Part shown: positions 24,202 to 35,021 of the stretch, one piece after another | Numbering within the stretch: position 1 is the stretch's first letter | How the letters are laid out: every line of letters starts with the position of its first letter | Assembly: GCF_918797505.1 (NCBI RefSeq) | Contig: NC_092800.1 | Span: 9,016,631 to 9,080,630 of the forward strand | Source: Bemisia tabaci | Lineage: Eukaryota > Arthropoda > Insecta > Hemiptera > Aleyrodidae | DNA: 64,000 bases | Direction of reading: 5' to 3' | The notes under the pieces: model-generated | What the model saw: the letters and a program-made list of their open reading frames with translations, nothing else | What the model was told of the DNA's origin: nothing | Databases searched by the model: none | Translations under genes and position numbers: made by a program

Positions 24202-24700
24202 AAGATGTTGCATGTGTGAGAAATTTGCGATTTGACTATTGATTCTGATGTCAAAGTTCGCGAAAAAGACGATGATGCCACTGGTTTTCCCTGATATCAA
24301 CTCCCAAGCTCTAAAAAAGCTCTCAAAGTGAGGCCAAAATGGAGGGGATATCCCACCCTACGCTGAGAGTCCACCTCTACATCAAGACGAACTCTCCTTG
24401 CAAGGACAGGGAGCAAATACATTAGCAGGGTTGCCGTATTTTCAGTTTTGGAGTCCCCAAATAAAGTGGCAGCCCTGTCAATGTATTTGCTCCCTATCTT
24501 TGCATGGAGAGTTTGTCTTGATGTAGACGTGGACTCTCAGGATAGCGTGGGATATCCCCTCCATTTTGCCTCAACTTTGAGAGCTTTTTTTGAGCTTGGA
24601 AGTTGATTTCAGGGAAAACCAGTGGCACTATCGTGTTTTTTGCGAACTTTTACATAAGAATCAATAGTCAAATCGCAAATTCCTCACACATGCAATATCT
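24202..24700. mobile_element. ~500-bp foldback, intact copy of the GATGTTGCATGTGTGAG family
   Basis: The outer arms are GAAGATGTTGCATGTGTGAG and CTCACACATGCAATATC. Inner arms carry CACTGGTTTTCCCTGA and the block GAGAGTCCAC...ACATCAAGAC. The centre (TTAGCAGGGTTGCC...GGCAGCCCTGTCAA) is the complement of that in the copy at 20834, so the two elements lie in opposite orientation. No coding content. Confidence 0.8.
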
Positions 24701-24933
24701 ACGAGGGTAGACTGCAATTTTCAAAAAATACCGTGATTTCTTCACGATTCGAAATCCATGGTTAAGGATTCAAGAAAATCCGGCGATTCATAAACTGAGG
24801 GTGAGGATCGTTTTTCCTGAAAGTTTGATTTCACCTGGAGCAACTATTCTAAATCCTCGGCTCGGAGATCAACTATCATATGGTCGATTAAGAGATTACG
24901 GAAAACCATGAATAGTTGCATCTTCGAACAATA

Positions 24934-25186
24934 CTGCCGTGCTAAGGAAAAACGCCGTATGAGCAATCGAGAGTTGCCAAATTTCCCTTGATAAAACATG
25001 TATTATTGACATGAATCATACATATGCCTCCTTCAAATTTTCAGATATTTTAGATTCAATTGTGTACAAAATTGTCTGACATTTTCGGAAAATAATATTC
25101 GCAATTTTTCTAGTGAACTCGGTTTTTATCGGAGGAAACATGGCAACACGTGGTGGCTCATACGGCGTTCTTCCTTAGCACGGCAG
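24934..25186. mobile_element. 4-bp-TSD MITE family, copy 4
   Basis: The well-preserved termini are CTGCCGTGCTAAGGAAAAAC and GTTCTTCCTTAGCACGGCAG. It is flanked by a perfect AATA duplication. Confidence 0.85.
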
Positions 25187-26471
25187 AATATACGTCCATC
25201 TATTTCGTAGCATGTTTTGATGGAACGAATGCATGATGTGTCGGTCTTTTGGTGATGTTTTTCACCGCAGTTTTCCTTCAATTTCGCCGGATAGGCAACA
25301 AACTCACCGCAGAACACGAATTGTTGCATCCTCGAAAAATCACTTTAGAACTGAAGGATTTTTGTAAGAATGCCGTATGGGACCCATAAATTTTGCGAAA
25401 ATGGGCTCCTCCGAGGGTTTTTATGGCCAATGTTGAAGGAGTGATCGCCACCTAGCCCCCCCCCCCCCCCCCCCCGCTAACTCCTGCCACGAAGGATAAA
25501 CTTACGCTCATCGAGCTTTGACGAAGCAATGTGTGCGCGCCACAAACGTGCCGTACGACAAGATAGTCAGTGAACCCAGCACTCCCCTATATTGCGTCAC
25601 GCTTCATGTGGGAATGCACCGCCGCAAGATTGGATCTCTACTCTGATTGTAAGAGAGAGAGAGAGAGCTGATATCTCTAGAATTGTGCCTTTCTGGAAGA
25701 AAAAAATGAAGAAGAAAAAACAAGCGGGAAAGTTCTAATACTGTCGTATTAGAAAAGCGCTCAGGTGTTAGTAAATGTATTTAGTGAGGAAAGGAAGTAA
25801 AAACTCCGTCGACTTGACTGGGAAATGGAAATAAAACATCAGCTGATACCGTAAATGCGTTTTTTCGTTTCCCGAAAATGATAGCCACTGTTGAGCTCAT
25901 CAGGCGCGTTTTTTTTTAGGCTTCATTTAAGTTCAACGATCAATTTCGATAAGAATTACTCTACCGCTAAGACATTTTCTTATACACAAACGATCGAAAC
26001 TACCTGCTTTGCTACCAGTTTTCAAGAAACATCGGGATGACTCCTATTTCTTTTCATTTTCGAACTTCCAGCAATACTTATAAATTGAGTCTTTTCCGAA
26101 AAGCAGTACCCTCATCAAATTTACTTTTCTCCGTGAGAAAAAAATAGAATTTTTTGATCAAAACAAGGGATTCTAAAATGAGTGAGGCTCGTCAAAAGTA
26201 CTTGTTTATTAAAACAGCCGCGCATATTGCGTGTCATAGAACTGCATTTCTGGTTGCCTGAGGTGTTGAGAAGAAGTCGAGTCCAAGACAGGGTGCTTAC
26301 AGAGTATATATAGGAGTTTCTACAAGCCCACATAACGTATATTATGGCAAAGTTCCTTTCATCCATAATTCAGACCTTTCGGTGTCCGCATTGCACGGTG
26401 CCAAGTTTATTCGGAGATCCACATTTTCCTGACTGAAAGAGGCTTTCTTGAAGCCACTGCACAGCGGTATG
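25187..26471. other. Unassigned stretch with simple repeats
   Basis: A C run of about 21 lies near 25457-25476 and a (GA)n microsatellite near 25650-25668. No gene recognised. Confidence 0.4.
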
Positions 26472-26888
26472 CACTGAAAAATATTCTCGGTGTATTTACT
26501 AAGAAAAGGGTAAAATTACCCGAGAATTCAGGGTTCTATTTGATCCCAGTTTTTTCTTGGTAAAATTACCATTTATGGAATAGGTAATTTTACCGAGAAA
26601 TCTCGGTAAAATGATGAACTTTCTCAGTAATTTTTCTGGACCTTGGTAAAAACGCCAATATTTTTTATCGACTGTGGTAGAATTACCGAGATAAAATGGC
26701 AAAGTTACCGGGAATTGATTACCAATAAAAGTGGTATTCTTATACCTGAAAAAAAACAGTAAAAATACCGGTTTTTAGGTAAGCTTACCAGTCTGTCTTG
26801 GTAAAATTACCGATAATTGGTAAAAAAAAGTGAGATGGTAAAGGTACCATCGGACCGTGGTTAAAACGCCGAGAATTTTTATTCAGTG
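26472..26888 (+). mobile_element. ~416-bp element built of GGTAATTTTACC-type repeats, copy 1
   Basis: The ends are CACTGAAAAATATTCTCGG and CCGAGAATTTTTATTCAGTG. The interior is made of many short inverted and direct motifs (GGTAAAATTACC, GGTAATTTTACC, CTCGGTAA), so it can fold on itself at several scales. An inverted copy lies at 28882-29296. No coding frame is maintained across both copies. Confidence 0.75.
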
Positions 26889-28383
26889 CGAAACTACTGA
26901 GCGTTAAAATCGTCGCAATATCGACATTTGCAGTCGAAATATAGCTATCTACGATTTGAAAGTTGCGAATCTTCGTTAATGTTCAAATTCCAAAGATGAT
27001 TTTTTCCAAAAAATTTTCTGGATAGATCTTTGAATTTTTCGTTCATTCAAAAATATTAACAGAAAATTTCAGATGAATAGTTTTCTTAGTTCCTATCTTT
27101 AAAAAAGAAATAAAAATTAAATAAAAAATAATACAAGATTTTTTTAACGTTGCCGTGAAAATACGAATTATTCAACTTTATGAGTCCTTGTCGCACCAAT
27201 TCAAGCGATTTATGTAATTGGCTGAAAGAAAAATTAAGTCGGCAGGTTAAAATATTTTCGTCACATAATCATCAATGGGCAACTTGTCAAGCATTTTACT
27301 GATAATGACTATGAATGTCAAATCGAGCAGTTTTTAGAGCAAGTTTGTCGATCTTTACCTCTTTTGCTTGACAGATTTTTGCTAAAAATGTCGGTCAATA
27401 CTGGAAATAAATTTACTTAAGTAAAGCAGATAGCGAAGCGGAGTATATAGTAAGTATGTTTCCTCTGCGCCCAAAGGTGTTATCAAAAACGGCGTTATCA
27501 AATCATCAGAATGTTACGTAATAATTAATTAAAGATCTTTAAAAACTGACTCCATATGCAGTTTGGTAAAACTATGTGGTTACGCGGCATGCAAATGAAA
27601 ACCAGAAACCTACGCTAATCCAGAGGGTGGAGGGTGGGGGTGGGGGATCAAAAGGTTGGGCTTAAAAATAGAGACTCATAGCACAATCGTGTTTTTTAGT
27701 TTGTTTCTGGGATGTCTCGTATAGTAATTATTGACGATATTTTAGGCACAGGAAGTAGAATCAGTCAATATTGATTTTGGTCGGCGAGAATGTAACACTC
27801 GACCATTTTGCGGCGAACGTGGACTTACGATTACCATATGCAAGTTCAGGCAATGAAGGTTAAGATAGTAGTGTTGAGGCAGGTCAGGCGCTCTTACTAT
27901 TAAATAAGGACTGTCCGGAGCCCAGGTGACAAATGTGCGTAGTGCGCCACCGTCGCACAATAAATCGATATTAAATGCAAGTGACGAAAATAAACAGTTC
28001 CAGTTTAAAAATCATATGTGTGCATGAAAAAGGAATAATTGAATGGATGAAGGTACAAAATTCACCGGTGAATAAATCAGATATAATGTGACTCTCATTT
28101 GAAATTTTTTCATCGTTCCAATCCCCTTTGTTCAAAGGAATAAAACTCAATATATTTACTATGGTAAGTAAATTGTAAACGTAATCAAACGGAGGGCATA
28201 CGATGATGTTGCGGGGCTCAGTCACGCTTTTGCCGCAATGACCCTTTCCTTTTTTTTAAAAAAAATGCCTGCGCCCTCGGCTTAAAGGTTTTTTATTGGT
28301 CATTCAACCAATATGATTATTTCGTATTATTTGTTCTAAAAAAAAAATCAATTTTTTCCTCCAATACACCTATGGGGATGCCA
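26889..28383. other. Unassigned AT-rich stretch
   Basis: No gene or repeat recognised. A short G-rich GGGTGGAGGGTGGGGGTGGG segment lies near 27625-27645. Confidence 0.4.
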
Positions 28384-28514
28384 ATTGAATCGGTTTCTGT
28401 CAGATGGGCGGCGGAAGTCCAAAAATTCATAAGTCCTGGCTTCCGTTGATCACGCAGGACGCTAGGGCTCATGACTTTTTGGACTCCCGCCCGTCTAACC
28501 GAAACAAATTCAAC
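28384..28514 (-). mobile_element. 131-bp MITE, family TTGAATCGGTTT, copy 2
   Basis: The termini are ATTGAATCGGTTTCTGTCAG and CTAACCGAAACAAATTCAA. It is the complement in orientation of the copy at 9355-9483, with the shared middle CACGCAGGACGCTAGGGCTC. Confidence 0.75.
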
Positions 28515-28881
28515 CACGGTTTCTTTTATTCAACATACCTAGAATTATGTCACCCATGTGCACCGTTGCGCACTTACATTAATGACAACATACAGATGCT
28601 ACTCCTTTTGCTTAAAGGATGTTGGTGTTGCATATACGAGAAAGTGAATGCATTTCATCTTGCCATGGCAGCATTAATAGTTAGTTAGTTAATTTATTTA
28701 AAGACATTCAGCATCTTCGGCTATTAGCGTCTTCACGAAGAATTTGGAAGATGGGTGTACATACAAAAATTTAGATTTTTAAATTAAGGGAGGCAAAGAG
28801 TTTCAGAAGTTTTGTGGTGACATTGGGTTCATCGCATGTTAGTGGGTTTGTATTCCTTTTGACTGTAGTGCGTAAGTAATA

Positions 28882-29296
28882 TACTGAAAAAAAATTCTCG
28901 GCGTTATTATCAAGGTCCGTTGGTACCTTTACCATCTCATTTTTTTTTACCAATTATTGGTAATTTTACCATGACAGACTGGTAAGCTTACCTAAAAACC
29001 GGTATTTTTACTGTTTTTCTCAGGTAAGAATACCACTTTTATTGGTAATCAATTCCCGGTAACTTTGCCATTTTATCTCGGTAATTTTACTACAGTCGAT
29101 AAAAAATATTGGCGTTTTTACCAAGGTCCAGTAAAATTACCGAGCAAGTTCATTAATTTTACCGAGATTCTCGGTAAAATTACCAATTCCATAAATGGTA
29201 ATTTTACCAAGAAAAAACTGGGATCAAATATAACCCTGAATTCTTGGTAATTTTACCCTTTTCTTAGTAAATACACCGAGATTTTTTTTTCCAGTG
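28882..29296 (-). mobile_element. ~416-bp GGTAATTTTACC-repeat element, copy 2
   Basis: Collinear with the complement of 26472-26888 over its whole length, with termini (T)ACTGAAAAAAAATTCTCGG and the complement ending TTTCCAGTG. The flanks carry TA on both sides, consistent with a 2-bp TA duplication. Confidence 0.75.
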
Positions 29297-29319
29297 TACT
29301 GCATTAGTGTATTTAAGTA

Positions 29320-29440
29320 TAGAGAGAGAAGGAAAGGAGATAGGGAGGGAAAATGAGGAGAAGGGGAGGGAATGGAGGAAAAGGGGAGGAGAAGGAGGGC
29401 GAAGGGTAGGAGAAGGGGAGGGAGGGGCAAGGAATGTGAA
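29320..29440 (+). repeat. Homopurine tract (~110 bp, GGA/GAA-rich)
   Basis: Almost every base on the plus strand is A or G (GAGAGAGAAGGAAAGGAG, GGGGAGGAGAAGGAGGG and so on). The complementary polypyrimidine strand gives spurious Pro/Ser-rich open frames. Such tracts can form triplexes or act as polypyrimidine signals. No further function is claimed. Confidence 0.8.
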
Positions 29441-29659
29441 TGGGAACCTTCGTGGAAAAAGGAACCCCAATACCTAGATATGCGGAATTGAGCTTTGATA
29501 GTATTCTCTGAAGGGGCATTTTCCGAGCGCAACAAAACCATTGTGCGCCGTCTGGATTTGTCGCAACCTGGTGTCGCGGTTGAGATTTTTGAACCAGCGC
29601 CAACCAGGTGGTAGTGAACATAAGTCCCACGCAGCACGCACCGGTAGCGTGAAACTGTA

Positions 29660-29925
29660 ATGCCGCAATCAGACGCTGAATTTAGCAGCTGAATGTGGAA
29701 GTCAACAGTCATCGCCCAACGGCTGAAATTTAGCAAATTCGAGTTATTTTCATCCAGATGTGTATTAAATCTACTCGAATGGTTCAGACAAATTCAAAAT
29801 TGGTCCGATGGTTGCTGAGAATCGTTGCTGAATTTTGCGCGTGACGCGCAAAATTCAGGCATCGGGCCGATGACTTCCACATTCAAGCCACATTCAGCTC
29901 CCACATTCAGCGTGTGATTGCGGTG
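29660..29925 (+). mobile_element. ~266-bp MITE, family TGCCGCAATCAGACGCTGAA, copy 1
   Basis: The inverted ends are TGCCGCAATCAGACGCTGAA and TTCAGCGTGTGATTGCGGTG. It is flanked by TAA on both sides, fitting a TWA duplication of the PIF/Harbinger type. The centre is a hairpin, TTTTGCGCGTGACGCGCAAAA. A nearly identical copy lies at 33009-33261. Confidence 0.8.
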
Positions 29926-29937
29926 TAAGAACAAAAT

Positions 29938-30104
29938 GCTGTTCATGAAGAACGTCGTAAGAGCATTTGAGCGTTGCCGGATTTCCCTCGATAAAATAAT
30001 ACATTCCTCCGAAATTTGCGAATGTTTTTCCTGAAACTAATCAGAGACTTTCATTCGCAATTTTACCCGAAGTATCTGAAAAATTGAAACAAAAATATTC
30101 ATAA

Positions 30105-30144
<40 letters not shown>

Positions 30145-30188
30145 ATATGTTTTGAACTTTTATACGGCGTTTTTTTTGTAGCACGGAA
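29938..30188. mobile_element. 4-bp-TSD MITE family, decayed copy 5
   Basis: Its left end is degenerate (CTGTTCATGAAGAACGTCG) and the right end reads ACGGCGTTTTTTTTGTAGCACGG. The interior contains a long A run (30110-30139) that looks like an expansion within the family's A-rich part. No target duplication is recognisable. Confidence 0.65.
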
Positions 30189-30349
30189 GAACAGGTCTGC
30201 GAGTACTTGCTGATAAAAACCAATGCTGCAAAAGCTCTCGTAGGCAAGATGGAGCATTTGAATGCGCCTTGCTTACAAGTTAAGCGATTTCAGCGAGAGG
30301 TTAGCCTTATCGTCGCTCCTCTGACATAAGGGCGTATCTCGCTTTCAAC

Positions 30350-30514
30350 CAGTGGCGTGGCGTGAATTGCGATGTATCGATTGTTATGCCATTTAAACCT
30401 ATGGTAAAGAATCGATTATTAAGGTGTTCGCTGCGAGCACCCTGTTTATTGATCCTTTTCCACAGGTTTAAATGGCAGATCAATCGATACATCGCAATTC
30501 ACGCCACGCCACTG
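30350..30514. mobile_element. 165-bp hAT-like MITE, copy 2
   Basis: The inverted ends CAGTGGCGTGGCGTGAATTG are perfect. It is flanked by a perfect 8-bp duplication, CTTTCAAC, at 30342-30349 and 30515-30522. It is very similar to the copy at 56536-56700. Confidence 0.85.
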
Positions 30515-30796
30515 CTTTCAACATGAGCTCCGGAAAGCATAGAGTTAAACGGAAACCAGGGTTCACGTTGAAATAGAGATACGCCCTTACGTCAAAGAAG
30601 CGACGTTACGAAAGCTTTTATACAACTCTGATTGGCTCGGGTGGACACATTGTAAAGATGCTTTGATTTTCTACATGTACATCCATCTTTTTCTTTGTTT
30701 TTCGAGGGGCCTTGTAGCCGTATTTTGATCATTCCTGAGGTGACATTGAGTTAAAATATCCTAGAAGAAAATCTGATTTTTTGCTTTATTTATCCT

Positions 30797-30797
<1 letters not shown>

Positions 30798-30842
<45 letters not shown>

Positions 30843-31098
30843 TAAAGTTTATGTTGAAAAGGGCAAATTGTAAAATTTTCAGTAGAGACTTCCTTCCATA
30901 GTAAAAGTGAGTCAGCCTGATGTCAGGCTATGTTTCATAAACTACTCTGAATCCGACTAATTTAACCTGAATCAGTCTGACATCAGCCTGATTCACTTTT
31001 ACCAGGGAAGGAAGTCTCTATGAGAATTTTACAATTTGCTCTTTTCAACATAAACTTCAGTTTCAAAAAAAAGAAAAAAAAAGAAAAAGAAAAAAAAA
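30798..31098. mobile_element. Foldback 1 with poly-T/poly-A arms and a 106-bp core
   Basis: A run of about 39 T (30799-30837) faces an A-rich run (31064-31098). Inside, AACTAAAGTTTATGTTGAAA pairs with TTTCAACATAAACTTCAGTT, then GAGACTTCCTTCC with GGAAGGAAGTCTC. The core at about 30902-31007 (GTAAAAGTGAGTCAGCCTGA...) is also the centre of the next palindrome. Confidence 0.7.
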
Positions 31099-31762
31099 TT
31101 GGACGATCTTTTAAAATTGGTTTTTATTGACTAAAGTTTGTAGAAAAATTTCAATTTCATGGTAAAAAATTGCAGTTTAATTGAAAGAAATATTTAACCG
31201 CAAAATTATGTCATGAATTTTAATTGCACCGTGCCACTTAGGAAGGGTGCTTTGGTTTGTATTAAACCAATGTAATAGTATCATAAAATGGTGTTATTTC
31301 AGCTTCTCCCAAAGAAATAAACGAGATAAGCAAAAAAATAAATTTTTGAAATATAATTTTAAAGAAATCAATCTGATCCCTAGTAAAAGTGAATCAGACT
31401 GATTTAGGCTGAATTAGTCGGACTCACAATCAGAAGTGGTTTATGAAACATAGGCTGACGTCAGGCTGACTCACTTTTACTAGGGATCAGATTGATTTCT
31501 TTAAAATTATGTTTCAAAAATTTATTTTTTTGCCTACCTCGTTTATGTCTTTGGGAGAAGCTGAAATAACACCATACTATTACATCGGTTGCGGTATGTT
31601 GCAAACCGGAGCTCCCTTCCTAAGTAGCACGGTGCAATGACAAATCATGACATAACTTTGCGGTTAAATATTTCTTTCAATTAAACTGTAATTTTTTACC
31701 ATGAAATTGAAATTTTTCTACAAACTTTGGTCAATAAAAACCAATTTTAAAAGATCGTCCAA
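31099..31762. mobile_element. 664-bp palindrome with ~290-bp arms and the same 106-bp core
   Basis: The arms are nearly perfect complements, from TTGGACGATCTTTTAAAATT at the left to AATTTTAAAAGATCGTCCAA at the right, through CGCAAAATTATGTCATG, CACCGTGCCACTTAGGAAGG and CAATCTGATCCCTAGT. The core (about 31382-31487) is the reverse complement of the core of foldback 1. No protein-coding function. Confidence 0.8.
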
Positions 31763-31775
31763 ATGAGTTTCCATG

Positions 31776-32007
31776 CACTGGAAAAAAAAACACATTGGAT
31801 CTAGAGTCCAGACTCTTAAAGTCATCGACAAGAAAAAATACTCTTGATTCAATCAGATTTAAGCTTAAATCAAGAGCCAAGCCTCTTAATTTGAGCGGAT
31901 TTCCTTTTGATTTAAGCTTAAATCTGATTGAATCAAGAGTCATTTTTCTTGTCAATGTTTTCAAGACTCTGGACTCTAGATCCAATGTGTTTTTTTTTTC
32001 CAGGGTG
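31776..32007. mobile_element. 232-bp foldback with CACTGGAAAAAAAA termini
   Basis: The ends are CACTGGAAAAAAAAACACAT and its near-complement. The stem continues through TGGATCTAGAGTCCAGACTC, GACAAGAAAAA and TTGATTCAATCAGATTTAAG. Open frames on both strands simply mirror each other because the DNA is palindromic, so they are not genes. Confidence 0.75.
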
Positions 32008-32119
32008 GAAGAAAACGGTATAGGCAATTTTCACTGCGAAAAAATTGCAACTTCAATTTTAGAGCCGTATCGACAAGCGTAGCTCCTTCAATTATTGAAT
32101 AGACAACACACGCAACACT

Positions 32120-32412
32120 CCGATACAATGAAAGTAAGTTTACCATACGACGGTGAAACTACCAAACCACGTATCTCGTTTGCGGTGTTTAAAAATCTAC
32201 GCTCGCATTTTATTTTTTTTTGAGGTAGATCAAATCAATATCATTCCTTGAAATTTTCACAGAATTTTCTCTGCACGAAGAGGAAAAATCACAGAAATTT
32301 TCAAGACTGGACGTTAAGTAGTTTTTCATTTAAAAAATAAAGTATGACAGGAAGTCTGCGACGTCGCAAACGGAGATACGTGGTTTGGTAGTTTCACCGT
32401 CGATATGTAGTT
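32120..32412. mobile_element. ~290-bp foldback (GGTGAAACTACCAAACCACG family), copy 1
   Basis: The left arm GACGGTGAAACTACCAAACC pairs with GGTTTGGTAGTTTCACCGTC at the right. A second copy in POLR1C intron 4 (about 56868-57748) carries a further insertion between the same arms. No coding content. Confidence 0.7.
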
Positions 32413-32646
32413 GCAATTTATCGCAACCTGGGCTACTTGGGTTTTTGATCCTATAGGTATGCTTCAATTGGAACAATCAGTTATGTCATGTTCTCACAAT
32501 CCTCTTTGCGAGGTGTTGTATGTTGTAACCTTGTGCTATTACATTGGTTGTAGGAGTCCATGAATTGGTGGCTGACCACGTGTGTCTCAAACCGTCGAGT
32601 ACTCGCTTAACCTTAGCTCCGCGCTCCGGTTCAAATGAATGAATGC

Positions 32647-32811
32647 CAGTGGTGAGGCGTGAATGAGCGATTATCGATTATTTCCCCGTTTGAAGTAACG
32701 GTTAAGAATCGATTATTAAGGCATTCGTTGCGAACAACCTGTTTATCGATCTTTTTCCATAGATTTAAACGGCAGAGCAAGCTATATATATCGAAGCACG
32801 CCACGCCACTG
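32647..32811. mobile_element. 165-bp hAT-like MITE, copy 3
   Basis: It starts CAGTGGTGAGGCGTGAATGA and ends GAAGCACGCCACGCCACTG. It is more diverged than the other copies, and the 8-bp flanks no longer match cleanly. Confidence 0.75.
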
Positions 32812-33008
32812 GAATGAAGTGAGCAGACGAAATAGGATGCAACCACAAAGGATATCGGAGTTATCGGATGTCAAAAAGCGACCCAGATTGGTCGAAACTA
32901 TTTATTCGGAAAACGATGTGACGCAATTCCAAAGTTTGCACATCATTAGCGGTCTCTTTTATTGCTCTCGTTTACGTCAGAAATTCATAGATCGATGGAT
33001 ACAACTCT

Positions 33009-33261
33009 TGCCGCAATCAGACGCTGAATTTAGCACCTGAATGTGGAAGTCAACAGTCATCGCCCAACGGCTGAAATTTAGCAAATTCGAGTTATTTTCA
33101 ACCAGATGTGTATTAAATCTACTCGAATAGTTCAGACAAATTCAAAATTGGTCCGATGGTTTGCTGAATTTTGCGCGTCACGCGCAAAATTCAGGCATCG
33201 GGCCGATGACTTCCACATTCAAGCCACATTCAGCTCCCACATTCAGCGTGTGATTGCGGTG
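33009..33261 (+). mobile_element. MITE, family TGCCGCAATCAGACGCTGAA, copy 2
   Basis: Almost identical to 29660-29925 apart from a short deletion near the centre (the copy-1 segment TGAGAATCGTTGC is missing). The near-identity suggests fairly recent activity or conversion. The flanking 3-mers do not match clearly. Confidence 0.8.
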
Positions 33262-33343
33262 TTAGAGAACACGCATCTTAAGATGCGCCGTTGTAAATTT
33301 CCTCTCATATTGAATTATTTAAGCAAAAAACAACTCGTAATCA

Positions 33344-33476
33344 TTTTTTTTTTTTTTTTTTACAACTTCAAATAGCGCACGAGGGCTAATCCTTGCGCTT
33401 TAGTCCCATCCCCCCTCCGCCCCTACAACCAGTCCAAGGCAACCATTGTTTGAGACCATCAAACCTCGGGTTGATT
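33344..33476 (-). mobile_element. tRNA-derived SINE, 5'-truncated copy
   Basis: On the minus strand this reads CAACCCGAGGTTTGATGGTC, then ACAATGGTTGCC, GGCGGAGGGGGGATGGGACT and AAGCGCAAGGATTAGCCC, and ends in CTATTTGAAG plus a poly-A tail (the T run 33344-33361 on the plus strand). The same body follows a tRNA-like head at 63661-63840. This copy lacks the head, as expected from incomplete reverse transcription. Confidence 0.8.
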
Positions 33477-34059
33477 AAAACATCATCGGATGGTCAAATG
33501 ATTTTGGCCAATTTTTCAATGTGGTAGCGCCATAACGTACGGAGCAAATTTGTTCTGACCATGCGATTACCAGAAAAAATCCGAACAAAATCCGGGGGGG
33601 GGGGGGGTGTCAGCTTTTCTGAAAAACCTTCTCTTGCATGAAAATTTTACGGATCGGCTCCGCCATATAACCAGGTTGCAGTGCCATGACAGGGCAAAAC
33701 ACCTGAAACAGCTTAAAAAAAAAAAAAGAATAAGAGAAAATAGAAATACATTCAAGAGATCAAGAAACGCCTAAATACAGTATCACCTCAATTACCGAAC
33801 ACCCCCCCCCCCCCCGTCTCTACGGGACTCTACGGATGCCAGTGAATTTACATACGTTAGTGCGCCTTCAATTCCGTCTGATACTGTGCAATACTTCCGA
33901 GGTGGTATAGTTGCTCAGAGCGCCTTCAAGAGTATCGCCTCGACTTGCCGGCGGAAGATCAAGATTGCCACTGATATTACACTCTAACGCGTGCGCAGTT
34001 ACACATTTTCTCATCACCAAAAGTGAGATAAAAAAACGTCCATACCTCAATTGCGACGT
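33477..34059. other. Unassigned stretch with G and C runs
   Basis: A G run (33594-33607), an A run (33716-33727) and a C run (33801-33815). No gene recognised. Confidence 0.4.
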
Positions 34060-34490
34060 TGCAACTCTTTCACTGCTTATTTTGAATGAGTAAACGAGTA
34101 TGAACACTTTAAAATCTGCCGTGATTTTTCCGAGACATGACAAAATACATTATTTGAATGTGCGCTGCTAGCGAGCTGACAATAACAGTAATTGTCATTT
34201 AGTACGTTTCGGTGTCTTATTACCTCTTCGGGCCCATTTCCGTGCAGGTTTATAAAATTTCGGGTCTGGTTTTGTTTGTTCCAGGGTTCCTACACTTCTT
34301 TTCCCCCTATTTAATTGAAGCATAGACTTTAGACATTAGACTGAAATGAAAAATTAAAATTCAACAATCACTGTTATTATCAGCTCGCTAGCAGCACATT
34401 CAAATAATGCTTTTTGTCATACTTTGGGAAAATTACGGCAGATTTTAAGTGTTCGTGTTCTTCTACGTGGTCAAAATAGGCAGTGAAACT
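34060..34490. repeat. Inverted repeat, arms ~130 bp, spacer ~160 bp
   Basis: The left arm (about 34060-34200: CACTGCTTATTTTGA, ACACTTTAAAATCTGCCGTG, TGACAAAATA, GCTAGCGAGCTGACAATAAC) pairs with the right arm (about 34365-34490) read in complement. Imperfect pairing points to an old inverted duplication or foldback element. Family unknown. Confidence 0.65.
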
Positions 34491-34496
34491 TGTAAC

Positions 34497-35021
34497 CTTC
34501 CGTCACATTCTTACGGCGCAATGATACAACTTTTTGAACTCTCCGGAATGCGTGAAGTATCACGCCGCATTTGAAGGCGTTTTCAAAAACAGCCAAGTTC
34601 CGATACCCGGATTATCGTTTTGCATGGTTCAATTATTTTCTTTTCATTTCTAACCACTTGTTTAGTCTTAATCCCCGTATAAAAACCACCCATTTGCTAA
34701 ATACAATCCCACCTGAAGCGCACTTAGGCTATGCCTTGATGGCTGCAAAAATGTGAACGGAAATAGAAAAGGCCATCAAGTATGAAGGCTATTTCAATTA
34801 TAATCTTCCGTCACATTCTTACGGCGCAATGATACAACTATTTGAACTCTCCGGAATGCGTGAGGTATCACGCCGCATTTGAAGGCGTTTTCAAAAACAG
34901 CCAAGTTCCGATACCCGGATTATCGTTTTGCATGTTTATTATTATTTTTTTTTTTCATTTCTAACAACTTGTTTATTTTTTATCCTCATATAAAAACCAC
35001 CCATTTGCTAAATACAATTCT
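34497..35021 (+). repeat. 308-bp tandem repeat, about 1.7 copies
   Basis: The block CGTCACATTCTTACGGCGCA at 34501 recurs at 34809, and the similarity holds to AAACCACCCATTTGCTAAAT (ending about 34707 and 35015). The copies differ by small indels in a T-rich part. The open frames starting MKAFSKTAKFRYPDYRFA in both units reflect the duplication and are not accepted as genes. Confidence 0.8.

Noticed and set aside
25457..25476. Long C run as a CRISPR-like or regulatory feature
   Set aside because: Homopolymer runs of C, G, A and T recur throughout the window. They are simple repeats with no spacer structure.
29264..29736. Proline/serine-rich minus-strand open frames (up to 170 codons)
   Set aside because: They arise from a homopurine tract next to MITE sequence. 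The composition is that of a low-complexity repeat.
31731..32082. Open frames of 95-98 codons on both strands
   Set aside because: They mirror each other because the DNA is a foldback transposon. The DLESR/LDSRSN words are palindrome artefacts.
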